64,000 nt of DNA from Exophiala sp. HKRS030 (GCA_023897205.1 JAHWDD010000004.1:2108001-2172000), one strand, 5' to 3'; counted from the first letter of the stretch, positions 1 to 11,416 are shown. Notes: generated from the letters alone by a model not told the origin. Numbers and translations: made by a program.

Positions 1-261
1 CGCTGTCTCCGACCTGTCATCAGCTCATCAGCTCGTCAAGGGCATTCGGATGTTAACGCGTCTCTTTTTGCCGAAGACATTACAATTGCCCGTGTCCTCA
101 ATAAGGCCTGGGCTTATCATGCTGGCGAGCCGCATGCTTCCGCGAGACCGCTAACATCAAAACATGTGCAAGCCATTTTCCGAAGTTACCAGACATGGGA
201 CCATGGGATTTCCACCACGCCGAAATTGAAGAGGCCAAAGCTATTTCAAGAACGGACTTGA
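1..261 (+). CDS. 3' end of an unidentified protein gene (partial)
   Basis: Reading frame 1 is open from the first base to a TGA at 259-261, 86 codons with no start, so it would be the C-terminal part of a gene beginning before the window. The predicted end is mixed polar/helical (for example IARVLNKAWAYHAGEP) and finishes in a basic stretch. I do not recognise the family. An open frame of this length can occur by chance, so this is a tentative call. It would be convergent with the AMSH-like gene, whose stop is at 509. Confidence 0.35.
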   Translation, partial: RCLRPVISSSARQGHSDVNASLFAEDITIARVLNKAWAYHAGEPHASARPLTSKHVQAIFRSYQTWDHGISTTPKLKRPKLFQERT

Positions 262-508
262 GCATAAAGTGAACACAAAGAAAGATTGGCTGACAATTGA
301 AACTATCAGGCCAGTAATAAGATTATTGAAGCTTGGCTATGCGGTGCCCATTCCCTTCTGCTGGTGCTGGTGGCCTTGCACACGAAGCCTTGTATAAGTT
401 TGTCGATTACGACGTCGTATTGAGACATTATTTAATAGTGTCTGACTACCCATCCATATATGGATGTCGTTGCGAATTGCCAATCCCATGCTCCGTAGAG
501 TCTCGATG

Positions 509-2053
509 TTACCTGTCTCTGAGATCCACGACTTCAAACTGCATACCTTTCGCCTCGACCACGTGTCCAGGACGAAGCGCGTCGGTGTAAATGTTCTCAA
601 CGGCATGAGGGTGAAAGATCCCGGGTTGATCGCAGTTAAGAATCGTTTTCTTCCCGGGCGGATCAGTCAATCGAAACGCTCCCCAGTCGCCGCCGTGGGT
701 AACATCACCTTTGCTGGGAGCACAGACAATCGCAATACTTTCGGCTAGCATCGTCTGATATCCGGAATGGGTGTGCAGATCTCGACTGCTCATGAAGCAT
801 GTCTGGGTTGGGTGTGTGTGTATCCATCCTAAGACCATAAGATCTTCCGAATCGACATAGTCGAAAAGCTGCGATTCATTCGTCATCTCACACGTGTCTG
901 ATGTGGCCGTTTGTGAAGGGATGATAAGTCGACTGATGAAGAACGCATTGGCTATAAGCGTGCCCGCAAGAAAGCCGCAAGTTTCCAGATTGGCCAGTGT
1001 GTTCTTGTGAGCAATTCTCAGAAACGTGGTGCGCAACTCTGGCGGCAGAAACACAGTGCGCAAAGGCTCCCCGTTCTCGAGGTACGCTGCCGGAGCGAAT
1101 ACACGAGTCGGCTCTGGTGTAGCTGCTCGTGAATCCACCTCAGCTTCTGTGGAAATTTTCTCCGGACGGGGCGGCGGTGCAGATGTCTCACTCCGTGGTT
1201 TTGGGGGTACGACCGGTGGTGACAACGGGATTTCTCGTCTATAACTTTGTTGAGAAGGAGGTATCGAAGGGGGACTCGTGATTGGCTGCACATGCTGTGA
1301 AGGTATGCTGGGATAGTGATAATGCAGACCTGAGTCTGCAGACGGATGGGGTCGAGTACCCGGGTCTATAGAGTGAAATTGCCGTCCATCGACTCGAGCA
1401 CGTAGTTCCTGCAGTCTCGTAGACAAGTCTTCACTTTCACGGCCCAATGCCGAGGTATTCTGTCGGTATGCTGCCCTTCTCGAGATTTCTTTTTGAGCTA
1501 ACCTGACCGCAAATTCCTTGTTCTCATGCGCTTGCAGAGGTTGTGGGCGCTGACTGGCAGCAGCGGGACCAGATGCAGCTTGATATTGTTGTGCTTGTAC
1601 CATCCTCCTTGCCTCTCTTTCTTTGGCAACCTTGACATAGCGATTATATCTCTCATTTATCCGGGGCTTCATAAGATCAAGCATCTTCAACACGTCATTG
1701 ACTTCCTTTTCCGCTTCCTGCATCAGCTCTTGAAGATGAGTTGCTGTCTTATCTCGATACTGCAGGTGTTGGGGGAGTTGGGAGAGAATCAGGTGTGCAT
1801 ACCGGAAGAGCAACAGGTAAGTCGTCTCTTCATCACCTTCTCTCATGTATGTGTCTGCCTGTACCTTGGTATCAGTGTCTGCAATGCACAATCAAAGGTA
1901 AGAACGTACCTGTTTAAGCATTGCCTTGGCTGACCGTAGCCAGATGCGTAAGGGTATTTGGGCATCATACTCGTATTCTTGGGCAGCTTTCGTTATCTGT
2001 TGGACGCTCCTCGGAGGCCTCGGAGAAGCTGATGATCCTCTGGGCCCCGACAT
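509..2053 (-). CDS. AMSH-like JAMM deubiquitinase (STAMBP / Sst2 family)
   Basis: Predicted K63-specific zinc metallo-deubiquitinase acting on ubiquitinated cargo at endosomes with ESCRT-0 (role known from the family). Two exons: 2053-1910 and 1858-509, with a 51 bp intron whose acceptor is fixed by phase; 497 residues, close to S. pombe Sst2. An N-terminal helical USP8-dimer/MIT-like region (about 10-115) contains MREGDEETTYLLLFRYAHL. A Pro-rich linker follows (about 220-290), then a C-terminal JAMM domain with E340, the HTHP motif (H395, H397), S405 and D408, so HxH-x7-S-xx-D is intact. TQTCFMSSRDLHTH is typical of AMSH rather than Rpn11/Csn5. The start at MSGPRGSS is the first ATG after an upstream stretch with no family similarity. 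Confidence 0.93.
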
Positions 2054-2812
2054 TGTGTAGCAAGAAGCACATACAAAGAATGGGATGAGTGTAAGTAAGC
2101 GTTCAGTCTCGTATGGAGGGGCAACGAGTTGAGTCAACCAGTATCAAGATTGAACGAGTGCTCAGAGACCTGGACCGTGGAGGCCGAGCAATCTCTGCTG
2201 AAAATGCATGAGACCCAGACTGCGCTAGCAAGGTGAAGCCGTTTGCCTTTCATCGTGTTGGACATGGACACAGAAAGTCGAGGACAAGATCGCGGGCAGG
2301 CGTCACTCAAATCACCCAATGTCTAGGGAAGGTATGCCGGGGTCATGTCCGGGAGTGACTTGTCCTGCATTTTGATAGATTCCAAGTATTGTAGCAATAT
2401 TGGCCTTTGGTTTTCTCAGAACTCCCTCGAGTAGCATGAATTGTTAAAATCAAAGCCCCAGGTTCCGCTGATGGCCACCATAGAAACACCTTAATGCGTC
2501 GTCGTATTCATTCACCAAATGCTACGAGAGCGGGCCATGTCTGCCGATAAACGACGTCATCCTCACTTCGCGCGCTTCTCCAGGCTGACTAAAGCCTCCA
2601 GCTTGACATACTTCTAACGATTGCACCCAGGATCTAAACGATACAATGCCAAGTAGACCTCGAACCTATAAGGCCGGCCTGCGCGTATAGGTTCATTGTA
2701 TAGTCGAGACTTCGACAGGTATAAAGGAAGCAAGCCTCAGAAGGTAAGTCTGCAGATCTAGAGTCAAACTCAAGGAGCTCCTATTTCTACACTGATTCTG
2801 CCCGTCTCTATC
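2054..2812. promoter_or_regulatory. Divergent intergenic region, AMSH-like / epoxide hydrolase
   Basis: About 760 bases between two divergent starts, so it should hold both promoters. The only clear element is a TATA-like box on the epoxide-hydrolase side, listed separately. No gene or repeat seen. Confidence 0.5.
2720..2726 (+). promoter_or_regulatory. TATA-like box of the epoxide hydrolase gene
   Basis: TATAAAG lies 87 bases upstream of the ATG at 2813, a suitable distance for a fungal TATA promoter with a short leader. A TATA box would fit an inducible catabolic enzyme, but that is inference. Confidence 0.5.
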
Positions 2813-4039
2813 ATGTCATCGACTATTGAGCAATACACAATCTCCGTACCGGAATCGCAGCTGCGTGATCTGAACAATAGACTTGACCTCGCGAGATATC
2901 CAGACGAACTTGACCAAGCGGGGTGGGATCTAGGCGTACCACTGACTGATGTCCAGCGACTTACGAGTTACTGGCGTCACACTTTCAACTGGCGAAAAGC
3001 CGAGCAAAACCTGAACAAGCTACCTCATTTCATCACGTCGATCAAGGTTGATGGCTATGAAAGTCTAAGGATACATTTCCTCCACAAGAAATCCGACCGC
3101 AGAGGCGCCGTCCCTCTACTCTTTGTCCACGGCTGGCCGGGAAACTTTCTCGAAGCCACAAAAATCATCGATGAACTTACCTCATCTTCAGACGAGCATG
3201 TCTCCTTCGACGTCGTTGCCCCTTCTCTGCCACATTATGGGTTTTCTGAAGGCTCCAAGAAAAGGGGCTTCTCACAGGAACAATACGCCGAAACCATGCA
3301 CAAACTCATGCTCCGCTTGGGTTACAACGAGTATGTCACCCAGGGAGGCGACTGGGGTTGGTACGTGACGCGCACAATCTCGAAATTGTACCCTCGACAT
3401 TGTAAAGCTACCCACTTCAACATGGATGTCGGTGCAGCGCCCGCATTGTTGAAGAACCCTATTCTTGCCGCCGAAGCGGCACTCAAGCCACTCTCGGACC
3501 GCGAGAAACAAGGTATCTCCCGTACCCGGTGGTTTGACAAAGAGGGATTTGGGTACAACCTTTTGCAATCCACGAAGCCACAAACTGTGGGCTACGCCCT
3601 GACCGACAGTCCTGTCGCCCTCCTCGCATGGATCTATGAGAAACTGCACGACTGGACCGATGATTACCCCTGGACGGACGAGGAAGTTTGCACGTGGCTG
3701 TCGATATATTGGTTCAGCACCGCTGGGCCGGCCGCGAGCTGCAGAATATACTACGAGATGGACCGTTCGGGGCCCTGGGGCAAACGTTTCACGCGGGACC
3801 AGCTGCGGGAGTGGTTACCGGGCGTGAAGATCGGGTACAGCCATTTCCCCCGCGACCTTCACGTGCTGCCGAGTACGTGGACGAGGACGTTGGGGACCAG
3901 CGTCTTCGAGAAAGAGCATGCCTCGGGTGGGCATTTCGCCGCGTGGGAACGTCCCGCGGACATTGTGGCCGACGTGAGAGAGATGTTTGGCAAAAAAGGT
4001 GGTGCCTATGGTGTTGTGAAAGGCCGGGATGGATACTGA
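2813..4039 (+). CDS. Epoxide hydrolase, microsomal/A. niger type
   Basis: Intron-free gene for a 408-residue alpha/beta-hydrolase predicted to open epoxides to diols through an Asp ester intermediate. An N-terminal EHN region (about 5-115) precedes the hydrolase core. Visible catalytic elements are the oxyanion motif HGWPG (106-110), the nucleophile D180 in QGGDWGW, the relay acid D348 in FPRD and H374 in GGHFAAWERP. Lid tyrosines are probably Y248 or Y261 and Y313/Y314. Spacing of D348 and H374 matches what I recall of the soluble A. niger enzyme. There is no N-terminal membrane anchor or signal peptide, so it is probably cytosolic. The substrate is unknown: xenobiotic detoxification and secondary metabolism are both possible, and no biosynthetic genes lie next to it. 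Confidence 0.93.
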   Translation: MSSTIEQYTISVPESQLRDLNNRLDLARYPDELDQAGWDLGVPLTDVQRLTSYWRHTFNWRKAEQNLNKLPHFITSIKVDGYESLRIHFLHKKSDRRGAVPLLFVHGWPGNFLEATKIIDELTSSSDEHVSFDVVAPSLPHYGFSEGSKKRGFSQEQYAETMHKLMLRLGYNEYVTQGGDWGWYVTRTISKLYPRHCKATHFNMDVGAAPALLKNPILAAEAALKPLSDREKQGISRTRWFDKEGFGYNLLQSTKPQTVGYALTDSPVALLAWIYEKLHDWTDDYPWTDEEVCTWLSIYWFSTAGPAASCRIYYEMDRSGPWGKRFTRDQLREWLPGVKIGYSHFPRDLHVLPSTWTRTLGTSVFEKEHASGGHFAAWERPADIVADVREMFGKKGGAYGVVKGRDGY

Positions 4040-4040
4040 C

Positions 4041-4050
4041 TACCTAGGTA
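4041..4050. repeat. TACCTAGGTA palindrome, copy 1
   Basis: A perfect 10-base palindrome immediately after the epoxide hydrolase stop. Identical copies occur at 18068-18077 and 19653-19662. Function unknown. Confidence 0.6.
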
Positions 4051-4316
4051 TATTTCCTGTCGCAGTTTTCAGATAACTCCATTTTGCGTTTAACCTTGGG
4101 ATGGACACGATGAACATTCACCTAATAATATTTTGCTTCTCCTTCCTGGACCAGCCTCGAAACGCCATGTGAAAAAAGTCTCAGTGCTTCCATATAGCAA
4201 CTGCACGTGACAAATTTCCATTCGCTTTGCCTGTCTCTTTTATTTCTCAAAAACTCATTGATGGCTTGCATACATAAAGTACCAACTCGTATTGTTGTGA
4301 ATTCATGGGGGACCTC

Positions 4317-6293
4317 TTATCGTTTGCTGGGGCCGGCTACAACCTCATCCTCATTATCATCAAGCTGGTCAAATCCCATCATACTCATCAGATTGGACCC
4401 AGGACCGGCCGTTCCACTTTGTGCTCTCAGACTCTCCAACAGATTCCTTGCCAGGTCGATATCAATCTCATTGTCGATGTCGTCGTCCGAAGACAATTCA
4501 CCAGCCTCGTCGTCGTCCTGGCTTGGTTTCTTTATGTCTTTGTTGCCGGCCTTGATGGCAGGCTGCTTGGCCTGCGAGGAAGACCCGAGTTCCAGAGCTC
4601 CAGACCCCCTCAATTCACGTTCCATCTGTTTCATGAACGCTTGCATATCTTCACCGTCGTTTTCTTCTTCATCGTCGTCCGAACCGTCAACCTCCTCCAC
4701 GCGGCGCCCGCCAACCTCGTCGGGTCGTCGCAGCTTGGCTCGCTCCGCGGGATCCCGAGCGTCTGCCCCGAGTTTCCCACTCATGATTTCCTTCATGACC
4801 TCGGGTGGCATCCCCATCATTTCTTGCATGATCTTTGTAAACTCGTCTTCGCCGAAGCTGGCTTCTTTGTCCTCGCCCTCGTCATCATCATCATCATCGT
4901 CGTCGTAGTCATTGAGATCTTCATCGTCGCTGTCCTCGCCAAACAGCCCTCCGGCATCTGGACCCGTTTTATCGTCGTTGAGAAAGTCCTCAAATTGCTT
5001 GACGATACGCTGCAGGTTCTCCTGAGCGGTCTTGTCTCCAAAGCCAGTTTTCTTCCCCTTCTCACCGTCCAGCTCTCTCTGCAGGTCATCAAAATCGATG
5101 TCGAGCCACTTCTCGTCGTCCTCGCGTCGATCCCATTGCTTGATCTCATCATCTGAAGGCAACTTTTCGTCTCCCGAGTCCAGGTCGTCCAACAACATCT
5201 TCATCTCACGCACCGCGGGCCGATCCTGGTACTGGCTATCTGTGACCAACATCTCAAACCCACACGTCACCTTCATGCCCGTCTCCGCCTGCGTATAGGA
5301 TTTGGACTCCGTCCTCGACGGCATGAACACGTTGAACACGGCGGGAGCGGCAAAGTCCTGAGACTTGAGCTGCGCATAAGCGACCCGTGGGAACTTGACG
5401 CTGACAGTCACGGCATCCTTAGGCGAGAATACCATACTATCTTGGTTCTCTTTCTTTTGCAGAGGTTTGAGCGCGATCGGGTCACGGAGATAGAACGCCT
5501 CGACCGCTGGCGAGATGTACGCTGGCTTTTGGTGAAGTAGAAAAGCAATCTTCCGTGGCAACGTGACGACGGCATGGTGCATGTTCCCGGAAATTTGAGC
5601 TGGATAATTCCGCAGACGGAAGAAAGCCTCCTCCTCGATGGTTGTCGAGTGCATGATCCTTTTCGGTTCCCACAACAGTACTTCCCTGGCCTGTCCCAGA
5701 GTCAACTTTTCCTCCGTGCGCCGGGACGACCTCGCAGCTGCAGCAGGCTTTATGATCTTGAGCTGGCCTTCATTGATCCAGACCCGATTTTCTGCGACTT
5801 CCGGTTCCAGCCAGGCGGGTAGAGTGCCCGATGCTTCGATGAGGAGGAACTCGCCGTCGTTGTCCGTGACTTTGACCCAAAGGTCGCTGGATTTGCGTGT
5901 CAATTCTCGCAAAAGCCACACCACGACCCATTCGTCTTCGACGGAATCGCCATATTCGGTTCGACCTCGTAAAACGCTCAGTCCTGGGTGCAAATGTGTT
6001 AATTCATTTCCGTCTGTCCTCTTGAAAACACTACAGACCTCACCATCTTCTTTGTTGAGTTCCAACGAGAACCCTTGGCGTTGCCATATGTAGTCCTTCA
6101 GATATTTTCGCTGCAAATCCGTCGCCTGTTTCTGGACGTCTCGTAGCCGCAACCGGGTTTCAGAATCATTTTCTGATTCAGAAGTCGAAAGTATGTAGAG
6201 GGAGTATTCGATTGTATCGTCCGGGAGAGCAGGCTTCGGTATGGGGTGGAATGTTGATCGAAACCAGGCTATATCTTCCTCGCTCGGAGGCAT
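4317..6293 (-). CDS. Ecdysoneless/SGT1 family protein (PF07093 type)
   Basis: Intron-free 658-residue protein. The N-terminal half matches the ECD/SGT1 family: a start like PPSEEDIAWFRSTFHP, then DEWVVVWLLRELT and a DNDGEFLLIEA segment followed by PAWLEPEVAENRVWI. The C-terminal third is highly acidic, with runs of Asp/Glu around SDDEDLNDYDDDDDDDDEGE, and is probably disordered. Human ECD links the R2TP chaperone, the U5 snRNP factor PRPF8 and cell-cycle control; fungal members were first described as regulators of glycolytic genes. The role here is inferred from the family. It is convergent with the epoxide hydrolase. The acidic repeats create long open frames on the + strand that are not genes. 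Confidence 0.88.
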   Translation of the reverse strand: MPPSEEDIAWFRSTFHPIPKPALPDDTIEYSLYILSTSESENDSETRLRLRDVQKQATDLQRKYLKDYIWQRQGFSLELNKEDGEVCSVFKRTDGNELTHLHPGLSVLRGRTEYGDSVEDEWVVVWLLRELTRKSSDLWVKVTDNDGEFLLIEASGTLPAWLEPEVAENRVWINEGQLKIIKPAAAARSSRRTEEKLTLGQAREVLLWEPKRIMHSTTIEEEAFFRLRNYPAQISGNMHHAVVTLPRKIAFLLHQKPAYISPAVEAFYLRDPIALKPLQKKENQDSMVFSPKDAVTVSVKFPRVAYAQLKSQDFAAPAVFNVFMPSRTESKSYTQAETGMKVTCGFEMLVTDSQYQDRPAVREMKMLLDDLDSGDEKLPSDDEIKQWDRREDDEKWLDIDFDDLQRELDGEKGKKTGFGDKTAQENLQRIVKQFEDFLNDDKTGPDAGGLFGEDSDDEDLNDYDDDDDDDDEGEDKEASFGEDEFTKIMQEMMGMPPEVMKEIMSGKLGADARDPAERAKLRRPDEVGGRRVEEVDGSDDDEEENDGEDMQAFMKQMERELRGSGALELGSSSQAKQPAIKAGNKDIKKPSQDDDEAGELSSDDDIDNEIDIDLARNLLESLRAQSGTAGPGSNLMSMMGFDQLDDNEDEVVAGPSKR

Positions 6294-6683
6294 TGTTATG
6301 TTTCTGGTCTGATGGTTGGGACTACAAAGTACTGGCCTTTAGAAACGCTTAAAATCCAAAAATTACGAGTAGCCCTCATGAGATCATCGCAGCCGGATAA
6401 ACACCGGAATTTTTGGGCTCAGGCACCACGAGGCTGAGCAAATCCAGTTTCGAGTAGACTGAGGCTACGATCGCTGTAAGTACCAGTATCTCTACAGTTG
6501 CAGATGGGCATGCTGGTGGCTAGATAGTCCCGCGATGTGCTGATTATCATAGCATACCATACATTACGAATCTATCATGGATATCATTGCCTAGTCATCT
6601 ATCCCGGCGAGCAAGACTGTTGCGTTACCTAACACAGATTCACATCCCGGTTTTCTTACAACATCGTAAACCAGCCTGGCTGC
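6294..6683. other. Intergenic, SGT1 promoter side
   Basis: About 390 bases upstream of the ECD/SGT1 start and downstream of the phosphatase stop. I see no gene, repeat or clear regulatory site. Confidence 0.4.
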
Positions 6684-7262
6684 TCATACCTTCTTATCCG
6701 CGACTTGCTCCAAGAAGTTCTTCGTGAATCTAGTGACTTGTTCATACACGACTTCGAAGCCGTTATCGGCTCCATAATAAGGATCGACCACTTCCTCAGC
6801 TTTACCCTTTTTGCCAGTACCATGAAATTCCCCAAACATCATGACATTTGCTCGAATCTTATCGGCCTTTCCCTTGCTCTCGGCTCTGCGTTGGAGTCTC
6901 TGTAGATCCCGTAGGTTGTACGTATCCATGGCAAAGATATAGTCGTAGTCGAAAAAGTCTTGCACAGTAACCTGACGTGCACCGTGGTCGTAATCTGTAA
7001 TACCGTGTCGACGAAGGGTTTCGATAGTTCGGTCATCAGGAGGGTCGTCGACATGGTATGCTCCCGTCCCAGCAGAGTCGATCTCGCCGATACGAGGGTG
7101 GGAACTTGTAAGAGATCGAAAGACACCTTCTGCCATTGTGCTTCGGCCTTCGTGCACATGCCAAGTCAACCACGAACAGAAGGGGCAGGGGAAATCGGCT
7201 AGGTTGAAAGACTTACAGATATTGCCTAGGCATACGAAGAGAACGCACAAGTTGTCTGTCAT
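6684..7262 (-). CDS. Low-molecular-weight protein tyrosine phosphatase
   Basis: Spliced product of 169 residues that hydrolyses phosphotyrosine (and often small phosphate esters) in the cytosol. Exons are 7262-7217 and 7147-6684. The 69 bp intron (7148-7216, donor GTAAGT, acceptor AAG) interrupts the Cys16 codon (T|GC) inside the P-loop. Splicing restores CLGNICRS, giving the signature nucleophile C11 and R17 (C-x5-R). The general acid is D137 in VVDPYYG. The intron is a multiple of three and has no stop, so the unspliced message reads through with 23 extra residues inside the active-site loop. The splice is supported by near-perfect family agreement across the junction (CRSTMAEGVF). Confidence 0.95.
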   Translation of the reverse strand: MTDNLCVLFVCLGNICKSFNLADFPCPFCSWLTWHVHEGRSTMAEGVFRSLTSSHPRIGEIDSAGTGAYHVDDPPDDRTIETLRRHGITDYDHGARQVTVQDFFDYDYIFAMDTYNLRDLQRLQRRAESKGKADKIRANVMMFGEFHGTGKKGKAEEVVDPYYGADNGFEVVYEQVTRFTKNFLEQVADKKV

Positions 7263-7907
7263 TGTGTACCTGACTCGTAAGAAGAAGCCGGGATGAACGT
7301 ATACGATGGATTATATGTGCTTGTACATGAATAATCCGTCGACGCCAGAAGTTCGGTGCTAGCACAGACCCCGATACATAGTGCCTCGGTTGTTGTAATC
7401 TGAGTCTGTCATACAAGAATCGCAGAGGGTAGATAATAATGAGAGACAAGGTTGTGGAGGGAATTATATTTAAAATATACGTTCAGCCTCGCCACTCCGC
7501 ACTTCTGGGGCTGTAATTATTTACTGGATCTATTCCAACTGGGTTGCCCTGAGGTTCATCTTCAGGTTCATCTGTTATTCAATTGAGACACTACGTTTAC
7601 TCAGCACTAAGATTATTATCTAGGATAGTTCTTCGCAATCACACATCCCGTCCAATAAGCCACCGAGACTCTGAATACAGTCTACCCAGGTCTGTTTTAC
7701 CCAAGACTCTTCCGGAGCGATTTGCCAGTCCTGAAGCGACTTCGCCCATGCACATAATTGACAAAGTATGCCTTCTCAGGTCACGTCGGGCTTTCCAGGC
7801 ATCAAGATCTCACCCGCTGTGTTCGTGTCCACGATGTGTATCATGCAATAACCAAAATCCATGAGCAAGTGTCCTCTCATGATCCAATTCTTCTGTTGCA
7901 AGAGTAC
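7263..7907. other. Intergenic, phosphatase promoter side
   Basis: About 645 bases. Short open frames exist on the + strand but show no family resemblance. An A/T-rich patch lies near 7465-7485. No repeats or RNA genes seen. Confidence 0.4.
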
Positions 7908-10708
7908 TCAGCCGCGGATATGGCGCCCACCTTCATGATACAGTTGAGTGACAGTCATAGGCTCCGAATCTGAGGTCTGATATTCAGAAGTATCGGACAC
8001 CATGCTTTTCCTGGCCTGATTGTCAACCTCAAGGGTCCTGTGCCGATTGCCCAGTGCTGCTCGCAAGTTGCCACTCCCTGGTCCGATATGGTGCAGATTT
8101 GCTACTGCAGTCTCGAAGTGCGCCTTTTCGCTAACGCCCGCGTCCTCATCATATTCCAGGCCAGGGGACACCTCGGTTTGGCGGTGCTGGGCATACTTGG
8201 TCAAATCGTGTTCAGTCCCATCGTACGGCAGAGTATTAGAATTCAGCATGTCCAGTGCACAGACGCTGTGTCGATACATTTCTCGGTCGGCACTCGCAAC
8301 GCTGTCGTCAGATTTACGCCGTTGATCGCGCGCTTCATCATGCTGAGGACTTGTTTCTGGTGGCTTCTTCATCGAAAGTTCTGGAATGTGGCTCAACACT
8401 CGACGTGCCGATGTTTGCCCAAGGACACTGTTTTTGAAGTAGTCACTGGCTATTTGTGCAGCTGTCGGACTTGCAATGCATTGTGTGATGTCTGCAACCC
8501 GTGCAGATGACAATCGGTGTGGTTCAGGCCGTGCAGGGGGATCAGGTAACAGTTTCTCAGTGTCCATAGGCAATCGAGACATCGCGTAGTTTTGCAGTGT
8601 ACTCAATGACCCGGCTCTGGGACGGGCAGAAGGTGGATTCGCGTCGTCGAGGTTAAGATGACTAGTCGTATACGCATTCGGACTGTTTTGAGCATGGAAA
8701 GGCTGGTCGAAAGAGCCTACATGTTGGGCAACAGGTCTGCTGAGTCGGGGAGCTTGCTCTTTGAAAGAACACCTCAAGTCGGCCGGCATGTTGGCTGTGT
8801 CTGGCGGAAACGACATCAAGCTCCGGCTGGAAGCCAAAGATGAGGTAGACTTCGATTTATCTTTTTCACGCTCCATTCCCAGAAATCTTAGTGCCTTGGA
8901 TGCGTTGCTGCTTCGCAAGATTGGTTCTGGCTGACGTGTAGACTCAAGTACGGCGCGTGTCTGAGACATGATATTCTTGACATCTTCCCTTCTCGCAATC
9001 ACTTCTTCTCGAGCACTACCCAGCTTCTGTTGGAGCTTGCCGATTTCGATCTCGCGTTTCTCCAGTTCCATCCTGTGTTCAATTTTGAGAGTGCTCATCT
9101 CAACGCGTAGCTCTTCGTAAAGCTGAGCCAGGTCTTCCTGCTCGACATTAGCAAGCTGGCTTTGAGCGAGAGCAGATTTTGTATTCTCCAACTCTTTCGT
9201 CATATCCTGATTTTGTTGTATAAGCATCACCATTTCATGATCGCGCTGTTTCATTAAGCGTACGGCACCCTCGTATTTGCTTGTATATGCATCAAGACTG
9301 TGTGACTGCTCACGGATCATGGCGACCTGTCCATGCAGCATTTTGCGGTACTCGCTCACAACTGTGTGGGCTTCATGCAGACCTTGTGCATACTTTGAGA
9401 TTGTGGCTTCAGGAACACGAAAGTAAGGGACTGTTCTGTCATCTCCGCGAGAAGTGTAATCCGATACTAATTGAAGAACTTCCTGCGTTCTGGGGTCTTC
9501 CACAGTGTCGATCCAGCGTGGGACATTGGTCTCAATAAAGGCGCCCAAGACTCGAACGATATCACAAATGGTATGGTTGAGCTCTTCTATCATCCTGCTT
9601 TGTCTATCGACGACTTTCTGTTTGGCATGCATCTTCGTCGAAACATCCTTGTTTTGAGCTTCAAGCGCTTCGAGGCGTTCATGAGAGATCCTGCTATCTC
9701 GTTCGGCAAGCGATTCTGCCGACTCGACGATTTTTCGAAAAGAATTTGACAGGAGTCGGATTTCGTGAGCGAAATCATTCAAGTCCTGTTTATTGTCAAC
9801 CACAGCGCAAAGCAGCACTCACGAGTCCATACCTGACTGATGTTGATTTGATAGAGGCCGTCATCAACCTTGATCTCGGTAGCGTCCAGTATCAATTCCG
9901 CCATCTTGTCGACATGGTTCCGCATTGCCGGTAGCCACAGATCCTTCACCGTTGCGTTATTCTTGCATTGTAGAAGATAGTCCAGTAACTCCTCGACGGT
10001 CATGGCAGTGAAGGGTTTTGTGATTCGAGGTTCTTGCGCATTACGATTGCCAATGGTGTAAGAAGGCATGATGCTTTGGTCGTTCCTTCTCGACGAGGTT
10101 GTCAGGTTTCGTAGCGTGTCCATTGTGATATCATTGCTTGAGGCCGACGTTGACAGAGTAGGAACAGAACTGATCGTTGAATCTTGCGTGTCTCGGCGGA
10201 TTAGACAAAGTGAAGGCGGCGGTGATATGGGATCTGTCTGCGGAAATCCTTGACTTGGAAGCAGCAGGGAGCCAGGCAGTTCTATCGGTAGTGAAGACCT
10301 CAGAGTGAGTGGTGTCTCTGGCGGTGACCGATAAAAATCACTTTGTACCGTAGAATCTTTCTGGGTCACTACTGATAGCCGTGTATTCACATCCTCTTCA
10401 GGATGTGACTTCAGCCAAGTGCGATCTTTTGGCGTCTTCGGAGTCCATGGCCACACATACTCCAACATCGGCCCTGCTGAAGTCTTGATAGAAGGAGTCG
10501 ATAAGTCTGGCGTGCTACGAGAAGTAAGAATCGGTGGAGGCTTCTGTTTTCGTTTGCCGATGGTAGTGGCTTGTACAAAATTTGCATTGGTCGCCACCAA
10601 TGCTTCAGTACTGCCAGCTGGATCGGAGCATATAAATCCACCGAGACCACCATTTGGCACTGCTCTTGAGGCCGAATGTCGCTGCTTCGAAGTAGATTGC
10701 GGCGCCAT
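7908..10708 (-). CDS. Large coiled-coil protein of unknown function
   Basis: Two exons, 10708-9833 and 9785-7908, joined in phase 0 across a 47 bp intron (donor GTATGG, acceptor AACAG); 917 residues from the first in-frame ATG (MAPQSTSK). Residues about 1-220 are Ser/Thr/Pro-rich and probably disordered. About 235-290 is a helical block (MTVEELLDYLLQCKN, LPAMRNHVDKMAELI). A long region about 293-590 has heptad-like coiled coil (for example LYEELRVEMSTLKIEHRMEL), and the remaining C-terminus is disordered. No enzyme motif, membrane segment or signal peptide is visible. This architecture suits a cytoskeletal or polarity scaffold, but I do not recognise the family. Confidence 0.75.
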
Positions 10709-11416
10709 ATCACGACACTGGCTCCGGACATCAAAGTATGAAGCAATTGACTGGAAAAAAGGGACACGGAAGGCATTCAAGTTCTACATACATGTAGAAA
10801 GCGCGGCTACGATATACAATACCGTAGCTAACCTGATGAGTATTCTCGAAGTGCTCTACATCTGCTCAAGGTTTTGAAGCAGGTCGAGTCGCACGATATC
10901 GGTCTAGTCAGCTTTATCGCGCGATGCTCGAGAGCGAAGCGGACAAATGGTATCTCAGTTACTGGGTCTCGCACATGCAAGCTCGCATCGATCGGAAGCA
11001 CATTTGTACCTTCGAGGTCGTTCTGACCATGACCTGCCGGCGCGTAAATCGGCCATCGTGAGGTCACCTTTTGACTGCGTCCTAGGGTCAAAGATGCGTC
11101 TCACTATGACACAGGGGGCGGCTACAAAAGGCGGAACATCCTCCATCATGTAAGGATGCCATGGCGGCCATATGAGTTTTGTCTTTTCGAGGAAATATCA
11201 GGCGAAGAAGAGTGAGAATGAAGCTATCTTCATGTCGACCCATCGTGCGGAACTAATTTATTGGATCGCACGTGACCTTAGATTTTTATGACCCCAGCGT
11301 TTGCTGTGCAAATCTTCATAGTATGTCTTAATATCGTCTGAGGCTTGTGATGGCGATTACTAGGGTCACAATTCGACATCTCAGAGTCCACGCAAAGCTC
11401 CTCCAAGCGATCAAGG
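10709..11416. promoter_or_regulatory. Divergent intergenic region, coiled-coil gene / TAN1
   Basis: About 700 bases between two divergent starts. Open frames on both strands around 10830-11150 do not resemble known proteins. No distinct promoter element recognised. Confidence 0.4.

Noticed and set aside
4305..5156. 283-codon + strand frame within the SGT1/ECD gene
   Set aside because: Antisense shadow of the acidic Asp/Glu region of a well-supported gene.
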